A stretch of DNA of 39,096 nt from Chloroflexota bacterium. Its GTDB lineage: Bacteria; Chloroflexota; Limnocylindria; P2-11E. Within the stretch, counting starts at the first letter, position 1. Each line of letters opens with the position of its first letter. Below are positions 14,484 through 21,499 of this stretch, in pieces. The position numbers and the translations under genes are program-made. The notes below the pieces were generated by a model. The model saw only the letters and a list, made by a program, of their open reading frames with translations. It did no database searches and was not told where the DNA came from. The stretch spans positions 1-39,096 of the forward strand of contig SHYN01000005.1 of NCBI GenBank assembly GCA_009692785.1, written 5' to 3'.

Positions 14484-16004
14484 TCACCCCCCGCCGACCT
14501 GTGTGAGCGCGATCCCCTGGTAGTAGTGGGTGAGGATCTGCTCGTGGGTCGCCCCGGCCAGGGCCATGCCCTGGGCGCCCCACTGGCTCATCCCCACACC
14601 GTGGCCGAAGCCGCGACCGTCAAAGACCCAGCGGGCGGGCAGCCGGTAGCGGAAGGCCGAGGGGACGAACTCCTGCGGCTCCGAATCGGAGCCGGGGACC
14701 GGCGTGTAGAGGGTCCCGGCAAGCTCCGCACCGAGCACATCCATGTCGCGGAGCCGCACATCGTCGCGACGCGGCACATCCTCGCTCTCGTCGTTCGTGT
14801 GGAGCGCGACGGTGAACACACCGCTCTTCAGGCCAAAGTAGTAGCGGCTGCCGTCCTTACCGATGTCGCGCGAGCCGGCGCTGCCGATGACGCGCGAGCG
14901 AACAACGGTGCCGGACGCGGTCACCTGAAGGAGCTGGATCGTGCGCAGGTCCCCAACGTCGATGCCGCGTCGGGCCATGAACGTACGGAGCTGCTTCGGC
15001 GTGTATTCCAGATTCCAGGTGTATCCGTGCCGGCCCCAGTCGGACGCCAGGGCGACGCTGTCGCCGGGAGACGCCACGCCTCGCAGGTAGGGCAACGCGT
15101 TCGGGAACACGTTCTCGGAGTCCTCGGTCCGCCCGCCCGCGTTGGCGGAGTAGAGCGCCGAGATCGGAACCCCACGGTACGTCGCGACCACGCCCGCGGT
15201 CCGCCGGACCGCAAGGGTCGTCGACGGCGCCTCGCTCAGGACGCCGTCGTACTGCTGGTCGCGGGTGTCGCCCTCGAGGTCGTAGGCGTCGTGGCGATCC
15301 AGGTGGGTCAGGAGATATGTGCGGGCGGCGATCGCCTGAGCGGCAAGGGCTTCCGGCGCCCAGGAGGACGGGACCTCTGAGCCGACGACCGAGGCGAGGT
15401 ACTCGTTCGTGGCGACCGTGTTGACGACGATCATGTCCCCCTCGTCATCGCGCGCGATCTCCAGCGCCCCGCGAAACAGGCGGCCGTTGAAGGACAGGAA
15501 ACCGGCATCCGTCGCAAAGCGCACACCCACGATCGCACGCGCGGCGAGGAGCGGTGGCTCCGTCCCGTCATTGGCGTTCTCGAGGACCGCGACCTCGAAG
15601 GGGATCGTGGCGATCTCCGGCGCCACGGCGGTCGCCCGCTCGAGGCGCGCCTCGTGGAGCAGCGCGCGCAGGCTCAGCGGGTCCGCCGAGTCACCGGACG
15701 GTGGGATCTCCGCGCCGGTCGTCGTCCCGCGGCGCACGCCCAGGCGCACGAGGATCGGCGCGGGGCCACGGTAGAGCGTGCGGCCGTCGGGCGCGGTGAG
15801 CGTGAGCGTCGATGCGGAGGCGATGAGCACTTGACTGACCCCCAGTCCGGCGACGTTGACCCGGATCGTCGCGGGGAGCGCCGTCGCCGGCGCGCCGGAG
15901 GCGGGGGTCGCAAGCGCGGAGCTGGTGAAGATGACGAGCGCCGCCGCGAGCGCGAGCCGACGCGTTGAGGTCACCCCTCGCCACCGCGCTGCACGCTCGC
16001 CCAT
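14484..16004 (-). CDS. SpoIID/LytB-domain secreted protein
   Basis: A 506-residue exported protein with an N-terminal signal peptide (LALAAALVIFTSSALATPASGA, about 17-38). The SpoIID/LytB domain shows NEYLASVVGSEVPSSW (about 199-214), AAQAIAARTYLL, a long beta-rich centre with SANAGGRTEDSENVF, and the terminal block GRGFGHGVGMSQWGAQGMA (about 463-481). SpoIID family members are lytic transglycosylases acting on denuded glycan strands, or amidase enhancers (LytB). No sporulation genes surround it, so a cell-wall remodelling role in a non-sporulating cell is likely. Its ATG overlaps the hpt stop as TAATG. Roughly 100 residues between signal peptide and domain are beta-rich and unassigned. Confidence 0.9.
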   Translation of the reverse strand: MGERAARWRGVTSTRRLALAAALVIFTSSALATPASGAPATALPATIRVNVAGLGVSQVLIASASTLTLTAPDGRTLYRGPAPILVRLGVRRGTTTGAEIPPSGDSADPLSLRALLHEARLERATAVAPEIATIPFEVAVLENANDGTEPPLLAARAIVGVRFATDAGFLSFNGRLFRGALEIARDDEGDMIVVNTVATNEYLASVVGSEVPSSWAPEALAAQAIAARTYLLTHLDRHDAYDLEGDTRDQQYDGVLSEAPSTTLAVRRTAGVVATYRGVPISALYSANAGGRTEDSENVFPNALPYLRGVASPGDSVALASDWGRHGYTWNLEYTPKQLRTFMARRGIDVGDLRTIQLLQVTASGTVVRSRVIGSAGSRDIGKDGSRYYFGLKSGVFTVALHTNDESEDVPRRDDVRLRDMDVLGAELAGTLYTPVPGSDSEPQEFVPSAFRYRLPARWVFDGRGFGHGVGMSQWGAQGMALAGATHEQILTHYYQGIALTQVGGG

Positions 16005-16564
16005 TACGTGCTTCGGTAGATCTCTGGGCGGAGAACGCCGATGTAGGGCAGGTTGCGGTAGCGCTCGGCGTGATCGAGACCATACCCGACGACAAATTCA
16101 TCGGGGATCTCGAATCCCCGGTACTGGATCGAGATCGGCACGATGCGGCGCGCGGGCTTGTCGAGCAGCGCGCAGAGCTGCACCGAGGCAGGGTGTTGCC
16201 CGCGCAGATGCTCGAGCACGTAGTTGAGCGTGAAGCCCGTGTCGAGGACGTCTTCGATGACGAGCACATCGCGGCCCTCGATCGGGTGTGCGAGATCTTT
16301 GAGGATCCTGACGACCCCGCTTGATTCGGTGGCTCGTCCGTACGACGAGACCTCGAGGAAATCGACCGCCAGCGGAAGGGGAATGCGCCGCATGAGATCG
16401 GCCATGAACGGCAGCGAACCCTTGAGGACGCTGACGAGAATAAGGTCCTTGTTCTCATAGTCGGCCGCGATGCGCGCGCCCAACTCGGCGACCTTCGCCG
16501 CGATCGTCGCCTCATCGATGAGGATGCGTGCGATATCTTCCGCCGGGGGACGGAGCCTGATCAT
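16004..16564 (-). CDS. hpt: Hypoxanthine phosphoribosyltransferase
   Basis: A 186-residue purine salvage enzyme that makes IMP or GMP from hypoxanthine or guanine and PRPP in the cytoplasm. Seen: LVSVLKGSLPFMADL, the flexible-loop region DFLEVSSYG with the Ser-Tyr pair, the PRPP-binding VLVIEDVLDTGFTLNYV (about 97-113) and the C-terminal base-recognition segment FEIPDEFVVGYGLDHAERYRNLPYIGVL. ATG 16564 gives the usual family length; GTG 16594 would overlap the upstream gene by 16 bases and add ten unsupported residues. It shares its stop with the spoIID start. In many bacteria hpt precedes tilS or ftsH, but here it lies among envelope genes. Confidence 0.93.
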   Translation of the reverse strand: MIRLRPPAEDIARILIDEATIAAKVAELGARIAADYENKDLILVSVLKGSLPFMADLMRRIPLPLAVDFLEVSSYGRATESSGVVRILKDLAHPIEGRDVLVIEDVLDTGFTLNYVLEHLRGQHPASVQLCALLDKPARRIVPISIQYRGFEIPDEFVVGYGLDHAERYRNLPYIGVLRPEIYRST

Positions 16565-16578
16565 CGGTCGGGCAATTG

Positions 16579-16884
16579 TCACACGTACTTGCACGCGAGG
16601 GCGTCGACGTCGCGGCGGTAGAGCATTCGCAGGGTCATCCCGGGGTATCGCTCGCGGAACCGGCGCAGCTTGCCGTTCTTCTGCGTCACGAGCTGCTGGC
16701 GGAGGACCGTCAGCTCGACGTAAACGCCCTGCTCGGGGAGCCAGAAGTCGGGGGTGAATGCCTCTCGGACCGCGCCACCCGCGTCCTCGCGCAGCGCGAA
16801 CGTGTGCGGTTCGTATTCCCAGCGGATCCGGTAGAAGTCAAGAAGGCGAGCAAAGCGAGCCTCGCTGCGGTGGGCAAAACGCAC
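16579..16884 (-). CDS. Small conserved protein with PD-(D/E)XK-nuclease-like layout
   Basis: A 101-residue protein. SEARFARLLDFYRIRWEYEPHTF is followed by AFTPDFWLPEQGVYVELTVLRQ, then TQKNGKLRRFRERYPG and MLYRRDV. The order Glu helix, PDF-x-LP, strand with Glu, then Lys-rich helix matches PD-(D/E)XK restriction-like folds, but the expected E-x-K reads E-L-T, so the site is altered. I recall similar short proteins beside hpt in other high-GC bacteria, without known function. GTG 16884 is the start, 14 bases after the cupredoxin stop; its stop falls before ATG of hpt with a 14-base gap. Nuclease activity should not be assumed. Confidence 0.65.
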   Translation of the reverse strand: MRFAHRSEARFARLLDFYRIRWEYEPHTFALREDAGGAVREAFTPDFWLPEQGVYVELTVLRQQLVTQKNGKLRRFRERYPGMTLRMLYRRDVDALACKYV

Positions 16885-16898
16885 CCGGCGGCGCTGGG

Positions 16899-17612
16899 TC
16901 AGCGCGATCGCAGCCGCCAGACCGCACTCGCCCCGAGCGCAAGAATGAACGCCGCTCCACCGACGAGGAGCGCGTTCGGACCATCGGCCGCGGTCGGCGC
17001 GGAGGTCGTGGGCGCGGTCGTCGGCGCGGCCGCCGCGACCGCCGCGCTGATCGGGGCGGCCACCGGGGTGGGTGATGCGGAGGGTCGCGGGGCCGCGCTC
17101 GTCGCGGGCGCGGGCGCCGCTGGCGTGAGCGCGGGTGTCGGCGCGGCGACCGGTACCGCGACAGGTGCGGGTGTCGGCGCTGCCGTCGGTGCGGGCGTTG
17201 GTGTGGCGACCGGCGGCGGCGCCTGGGTCGGTGCGGGCGCCGGAGCCGGGGTGGGTGCGGCGGCGGCCGCGGCCGCCGCGGCGACGACCGTGATTATCCC
17301 TCTCATGCTCGAATGGAAGTCGCAGTGGTAGGCGAAGACGCCTGCCACGTTGAACGTGACGCTGCCCAGACCGCCGCCACCGCTCAGCATCTGGTTGAAC
17401 CCGGCGCTATCCGCGGTCGCAGTGTGCGCCGTTCCGTCGCGATTCGTCCAGGTCACCGTGTCTCCCACCGTGACGGTGAGGGTCGCCGGGCCGAAGGCGA
17501 AGCCCTGCACCGTCACCGGCTGCGTCGCGCCGAGCGCGACGAATGCCGGCAGCTCGAGCAGTACGAGTGCGAGAGGGACCGCGATGAGCCACGACGCGAT
17601 GCTCCTGGGCAC
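16899..17612 (-). CDS. Membrane-anchored cupredoxin (plastocyanin-like)
   Basis: A 237-residue exported protein. An N-terminal hydrophobic segment (SWLIAVPLALVLLELPAFVALGA) leads into a cupredoxin domain (about 33-110) with copper-ligand pattern: His in DGTAHTATAD (about 63) and Cys, His and Met in YHCDFHSSM (about 94-102). A tether of about 100 residues rich in Ala, Pro and Thr follows, then a C-terminal helix (ALLVGGAAFILALGASAVW) and RLRSR. It likely carries electrons or binds copper outside the membrane. GTG 17612 is preferred to ATG 17618 because the minus-strand TATCGT ends exactly 6 bases before it; both are possible. It diverges from rsmG. Confidence 0.85.
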   Translation of the reverse strand: MPRSIASWLIAVPLALVLLELPAFVALGATQPVTVQGFAFGPATLTVTVGDTVTWTNRDGTAHTATADSAGFNQMLSGGGGLGSVTFNVAGVFAYHCDFHSSMRGIITVVAAAAAAAAAPTPAPAPAPTQAPPPVATPTPAPTAAPTPAPVAVPVAAPTPALTPAAPAPATSAAPRPSASPTPVAAPISAAVAAAAPTTAPTTSAPTAADGPNALLVGGAAFILALGASAVWRLRSR

Positions 17613-17617
17613 ACGCA

Positions 17618-17624
17618 TACGATA
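17618..17624. promoter_or_regulatory. Symmetric TACGATA heptamer: -10 elements for both rsmG and the cupredoxin unit
   Basis: On the plus strand TACGAT (17618-17623) ends 7 bases before the rsmG GTG at 17631. On the minus strand TATCGT (17624-17619) ends 6 bases before the GTG at 17612. The two hexamers overlap in all but one base, so the same site would melt for transcription in either direction and both messages would be leaderless. No convincing -35 is seen on either side. Confidence 0.5.
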
Positions 17625-17630
17625 GCGGGA

Positions 17631-18362
17631 GTGCCAGCCGCGGCCGAGCTCCCTCTACCCTCCCTCACGGCCGAAGCCGCGCGTGTGGGGGTCATGCTCA
17701 CCCCGGTGCAGCTGACGCAGTGCGAGAGGTATGCGGCGCTTCTCCTCGAGCGGAATGGCACCGTCAACCTCACCGCGATCACCGATCCTGTCGAGGTCGC
17801 ACGCAAGCACTTTCTGGATTCGTTCACCGCGCTCGCGGCGCGGCACTGGTCCGGTCGAGAGCGTGTCGTGGATGTCGGCAGCGGCGCCGGTTTCCCTGGG
17901 CTCGCCCTCCGTATCGCTCTCCCGGGCATCCGGGTCAGCCTGATCGAATCGGTCGGCAAGAAGGCACGCTTCCTCGAGGAGGTCGTTGCGCTGCTCGGTC
18001 TTGACGGCGTCGAGGTCAGCAACGAGCGCGCCGAGGAGCTCGGCCGCACCCGCCGCGGCGTCTACGACGTGGGCACGATCCGAGCGGTCGGCTCGATCGG
18101 CGCCGATCTCGAGTATCTGCTGCCGTTCCTGCGGGTCGGCGGCGACGCGATCATCTGGAAAGGCCGGATCGATGCGGAGCAGGTCGGCGCGGAGCGTGCT
18201 CTTGCCGAGCTCGGCGGCGGTCCGCTCCAGATCACCGCCACGGTCGCGATCGGCTTGGGTGATGTCCTTCCGGGCCGCCATCTGGTCGTCGCGCGGAAGG
18301 TGCGGGTCACGCCGGACCGGTATCCACGACGCGCCCTCGACATGCGGAAGCGCCCGTGGTGA
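17631..18362 (+). CDS. rsmG: 16S rRNA (guanine527-N7)-methyltransferase RsmG
   Basis: A 243-residue class I methyltransferase that uses S-adenosylmethionine to methylate G527 in the 530 loop of 16S rRNA. The N-terminal part holds CERYAALLLERNGTVNLTAITD and VARKHFLDSF, typical of RsmG/GidB. The SAM site is VVDVGSGAGFPGLALRI (about 79-95), followed by LIESVGKKARFLEEV and a SNERAEEL segment. GTG 17631 is chosen because upstream codons overlap the divergent gene; ATG 17694 would cut into the first helix. It overlaps the HisA-like gene by a few bases. The gene is not next to the usual mnmG, parA or parB. Confidence 0.93.
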   Translation: MPAAAELPLPSLTAEAARVGVMLTPVQLTQCERYAALLLERNGTVNLTAITDPVEVARKHFLDSFTALAARHWSGRERVVDVGSGAGFPGLALRIALPGIRVSLIESVGKKARFLEEVVALLGLDGVEVSNERAEELGRTRRGVYDVGTIRAVGSIGADLEYLLPFLRVGGDAIIWKGRIDAEQVGAERALAELGGGPLQITATVAIGLGDVLPGRHLVVARKVRVTPDRYPRRALDMRKRPW

Positions 18363-19093
18363 TCATCCCGTCGGTGGACGTCCGGGGCGGGAAGGTGGCG
18401 TTCCGCACCCCCACCGTTGGCGCCGACGTCACGCCGGAGGACCTCGCGCGACGCTTCGTCGCGATGGGTGCGCGGGAGCTGCACCTTGTCGATCTTGATG
18501 GCGCTGAGACCGGCGAGCATCTGAATGCCGCGCTGCTCGGTCGCATCGCGCGTACCAGCGGCGTCACCTGCCGCCTCGCCGGCGGCATCGACTCGCTCGC
18601 CAAAGCGGGTGAGGCCCTCGAGGCCGGCTTTGCCGGCGTTCTCTTCTCGTCGGCGGTCTTCGGCGACGACACGCTCGTCGAACGCATCGCCACCACGCTC
18701 GGTGACGCGGCGACCGTCGAGCTGGAGACGGCGGAGGGCTGCCTCCAGCCGCGGGGCGGCGATCCGACACTCGCGGCGCGAGCGCGCGGCCGGACGATCG
18801 ACGATGCCGCTCGTGCGGCGGTCGACGCGGGGGTCCGGTCGCTCTATGTGATCGATGTCACGAGCGATGGCAGGCTGAGCGGGCCGGCGCTCGGGCTCCT
18901 TGAGCGGGTCCGAAGCTCGCTCGGACCTCGTGCGAACGGCGTGGCCTTCCACACTGGCGGCGGGATCCGCGACCTCACCGATCTCGGCCTTCTCGCGCGA
19001 TGGGGCGCCGCGTCCGCGGTCGTCGGGCGGGCACTCGCGGACCGGCGCTTCACGTACGAGGACGCCGTTGCCGCGGGGGAGGAGGTCCCGTGA
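18356..19093 (+). CDS. HisA-like TIM-barrel protein with altered catalytic residues
   Basis: A 245-residue homologue of HisA, the ProFAR isomerase of histidine synthesis. It keeps the first-strand Asp (IPSVDVRGGKVA), LHLVDLDGA, RLAGGIDSL and the C-terminal phosphate site TGGGIRDLTDL and VVGRAL. It departs elsewhere: the QGDY loop after strand 1 is missing; the second catalytic Asp aligns with Glu (VELETAEG); the W after it is absent; and the Thr of the Y/HTDI segment aligns with Ile (YVIDVTSDG). It may therefore not catalyse the HisA reaction. No other his gene is near. GTG 18356 or 18359 starts it, overlapping rsmG; it overlaps the next gene as GTGA. Confidence 0.8.
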   Translation: MVIIPSVDVRGGKVAFRTPTVGADVTPEDLARRFVAMGARELHLVDLDGAETGEHLNAALLGRIARTSGVTCRLAGGIDSLAKAGEALEAGFAGVLFSSAVFGDDTLVERIATTLGDAATVELETAEGCLQPRGGDPTLAARARGRTIDDAARAAVDAGVRSLYVIDVTSDGRLSGPALGLLERVRSSLGPRANGVAFHTGGGIRDLTDLGLLARWGAASAVVGRALADRRFTYEDAVAAGEEVP

Positions 19094-19809
19094 TCGTCGC
19101 GCTGCTCTCCGACATCCACGGCAACCTCATGGCACTGGAGGCCGTGCTCGGTGCGCTCCCACCGGTCGAGGGGCTCTGGGTCACCGGCGATACCGTCGGC
19201 TACGGCCCGGACCCGTCCGACGTCCTCGCGCTCCTCCGTGAACGCGGCGCGCTCATGGTCGCCGGGAACCACGACCGCGCCGTGGCGACCGGCGCGGGCC
19301 TCGCGCTCTTCAACCGGCACGCCGCCGACGCGGCGCGGCTCCACGCGGAGTGGCTGAGCGCGGAGGAGCGCGACGTGCTGGCCTCGTTGCCCGAGACGGC
19401 GGTGCGCGGCGCCTTCACGCTGTGTCACGGCAGCCTGCGTGATCCGCTCTGGGAGTACATGCAGACGCCCGGCGCGGCCGCCGCCAGCCTCGCCATCGCC
19501 GACACCGCTCACGGCTGCTGCGGCCACACCCATGTGCCGGCACTCTTCCGCGGCGGCTCCGAGGCGACCGTCCTCGTGCGACCCGCCGACGGAACCGTGT
19601 GGGACCTGGAGGAGCGGGCGTTCGTAAATCCAGGGAGCGTCGGGCAGCCCCGTGACGGCGATCCACGCGCCTCCTACGCGCTCATCGACCCTGAACGGGC
19701 AAGCGTGTCGTTCCACCGCGTCACCTACGCCGTGGCGGAGACGCAGCGCCGCATTCGGGCACAGAAACTGCCGGCCATCCTCGCGGACCGGCTCGCGCAC
19801 GGCCTCTGA
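19090..19809 (+). CDS. Calcineurin-like metallophosphoesterase (YfcE/MJ0936 type)
   Basis: A 239-residue dinuclear-metal phosphoesterase. Motifs in order: LLSDIHGNLMAL (about 5-16), WVTGDTVGYGPDP (about 36-48), VAGNHDRAV (about 56-64), TLCHGSLRDP (about 114-123) and CCGHTHVPALF (about 149-159), then FVNPGSVGQPRDGDPRASYAL typical of the YfcE-like subgroup. Such enzymes hydrolyse phosphodiesters or phosphomonoesters, but the natural substrate is rarely known. GTG 19090 overlaps the HisA-like stop. It ends the three-gene rsmG unit; the next 61 bases hold a small CCTGC/GCAGG inverted repeat and the promoter of the following gene. Confidence 0.88.
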   Translation: MIVALLSDIHGNLMALEAVLGALPPVEGLWVTGDTVGYGPDPSDVLALLRERGALMVAGNHDRAVATGAGLALFNRHAADAARLHAEWLSAEERDVLASLPETAVRGAFTLCHGSLRDPLWEYMQTPGAAAASLAIADTAHGCCGHTHVPALFRGGSEATVLVRPADGTVWDLEERAFVNPGSVGQPRDGDPRASYALIDPERASVSFHRVTYAVAETQRRIRAQKLPAILADRLAHGL

Positions 19810-19857
19810 TCTGCTCGAGCGACCCCCCCTGCCGCCGCAGGCGGCCCCGCACCCGAC

Positions 19858-19863
19858 AATAAT
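19858..19863 (+). promoter_or_regulatory. Candidate -10 element AATAAT before the permease pseudogene
   Basis: AATAAT ends 7 bases before TTG 19871. It differs from TATAAT at one base and is the most AT-rich hexamer near the gene. No -35 is evident. Spacing matches other leaderless heads in the window. It could still drive the downstream intact genes. Confidence 0.42.
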
Positions 19864-19870
19864 CAGGGGC

Positions 19871-21492
19871 TTGACCGAGGAGAACACCCCGCGCGAGGAC
19901 AACGTCGCCCACCAGGTGCGCCTCGAGCGTCTGCACGAGAAGCAGGGAATGCTGCTTGGTGATCGGCGCGTCCGAGTGGTGTGGCCCCGCGAGTTCAGGC
20001 GCGAAGGCGGGAACATCGTCGCGACCGAGGACGCGCTGGCGCCGCGAGGAAACGTCGAGCGCGTGCTCACCGCGGTCAAACGCGTGCTCGTCGGCCGACG
20101 CCTCGCGACCGAGGAGTCCGAGAGGCGGGACTGGTCTTCGCCGGCCCCACCTACCTGTATGTCGCGACGCTGCTCAGCCTGGTCGGCTTCGGGTTCTGGC
20201 GGGTCGCCACGGGTGCTGTCCCGATCCCCGCGACGCCACTCGAGACGTTCCCCGCCGCGGGCACTGAGGCGCTCACGATCTTCCTCGTGCTGAAGGCGTT
20301 CTCCTCAGGCTCGGTGGGTCTCTCGGGGACCGAGGCGGTCGCGAACGGCGTGCCCGCGTTCAAACGCCCAGAGTCACGGAACGCAGGCATCGTCCTGATC
20401 GTCATGGGCGCGCTCTTCGGCACGCTCTTCTTCGCCGTCTCCTACCTTGCCACGCGGATCGGTGTCCAGCCCGACCTCACCGAGACGCAGACCGTCCTGA
20501 GCCTCCTGGGCCGGTCGCTCGTCGGCGAGGGTCCGTACTTCTACCTCCTCCAGGCGTCGACCGCGGTCATTCTCATCCTCGCCGCGAACACGTCCTTCAG
20601 CGGTTTTCCGCGTCTCGCCTCGATCCTCGCGAACGATCGATTCATGCCGCGGCAATTCGCCCAGCGCGGTGAGCGCCTCGCGTTCACCGCCGGCATTGTC
20701 GCGCTCGCGCTCCTCGCCGCGCTCCTCGTGTTCCTCTACGACGGGAGTGTCACCGGCCTCATTCCGCTCTACACGATCGGCGTGTTCGTGGCGTTCTCGC
20801 TCTCGCAGGCGGGGATGGTCCGGCGCTGGGCGCGCATGCGCACGCGAGGCTGGCTCGCGAGCGCCGCGATCAACGCTCTGGGAGCGGTCGTCACGACCGT
20901 CGTGGCGGTGATCGTGGCGGTTACGAAGTTCGCGCTCGGCGCCTGGCTCGTCATCGCCGTCCTTCCCCTTGTCGTCATCGGGCTTTACGCGATCCACCGG
21001 CATTACCGCTACATGGAGGATCGCCTCATGGTGCCTCTGGGCACCGTGGCGCACCTGGTCCCGACCCGCCCGCGGGTCATCGTCCCGGTCAGCCGCCTCG
21101 ACCGGCCCGCGCTGCTCGCGCTCAGCATCGCGCGAGGGCTCGGCGGCGACCTCGCCGCGGTGCACATCTCCTACGACGAAGATGGCGCCCCAGGGGCCGG
21201 CTCCGCTGGGCCCAGAGCGTGGGGACGGACATCCGCCTCGACACCGTCATTTCACCCTATCGTGCTGTCATCAAGCCGCTGCTCAAGTACATCGACGCCA
21301 TCGACGCAAGGAGACCCGCGCCGCCCAGTGGTCGTGGTCTTGGCCGAATTCGTCCCGCGCCACTGGTGGGAGGCGATCCTCGACAATCAGACGGCGCTGC
21401 TCATGAAGCTCCGGTTGTTCGTCCGCCCGAACACTGTGGTCGTGGATGTCCCCTTCCACCTCGCCGACGGGGCAGCGGACGCAGAAGCATGA
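19871..21492 (+). pseudogene. Decayed KimA-like APC-superfamily potassium permease (paralogue of the next gene)
   Basis: From TTG 19871 the frame encodes the same N-terminal cytoplasmic domain as the downstream permease (LGDRRVRVVW, FRREGGNIVATED, VLVGRRLATEESE). At about 20126 it jumps to sequence matching REAGLLFALPTY far downstream in the paralogue, now in another frame. About 430 bases covering the first several helices are missing, with a TCCGAGAG-like microhomology at the join. The remainder keeps SGTEAVANGVPAFK, SGFPRLASILAND and LIPLYTIGVFVAFSLSQ. In the USP-like tail the frame shifts near 21190-21205 (homology continues as RLRWAQSVGTDIRLD) and is restored near 21310-21335 (VVVVLAEFVPRHWWE). 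It cannot make a full transporter; the stop is at 21492. Confidence 0.85.
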
Positions 21493-21499
21493 GGGCGGG

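Noticed and set aside
16960-17290. Repeat-rich stretch that might be a CRISPR-like or minisatellite array
   Set aside because: It is the Ala/Pro/Thr-rich tether of the cupredoxin in frame, with irregular units and no spacers.
19810-19857. Rho-independent terminator after the phosphoesterase (CCTGC-CGCC-GCAGG)
   Set aside because: The stem is only five pairs and no T-run follows, so it is too weak to call.
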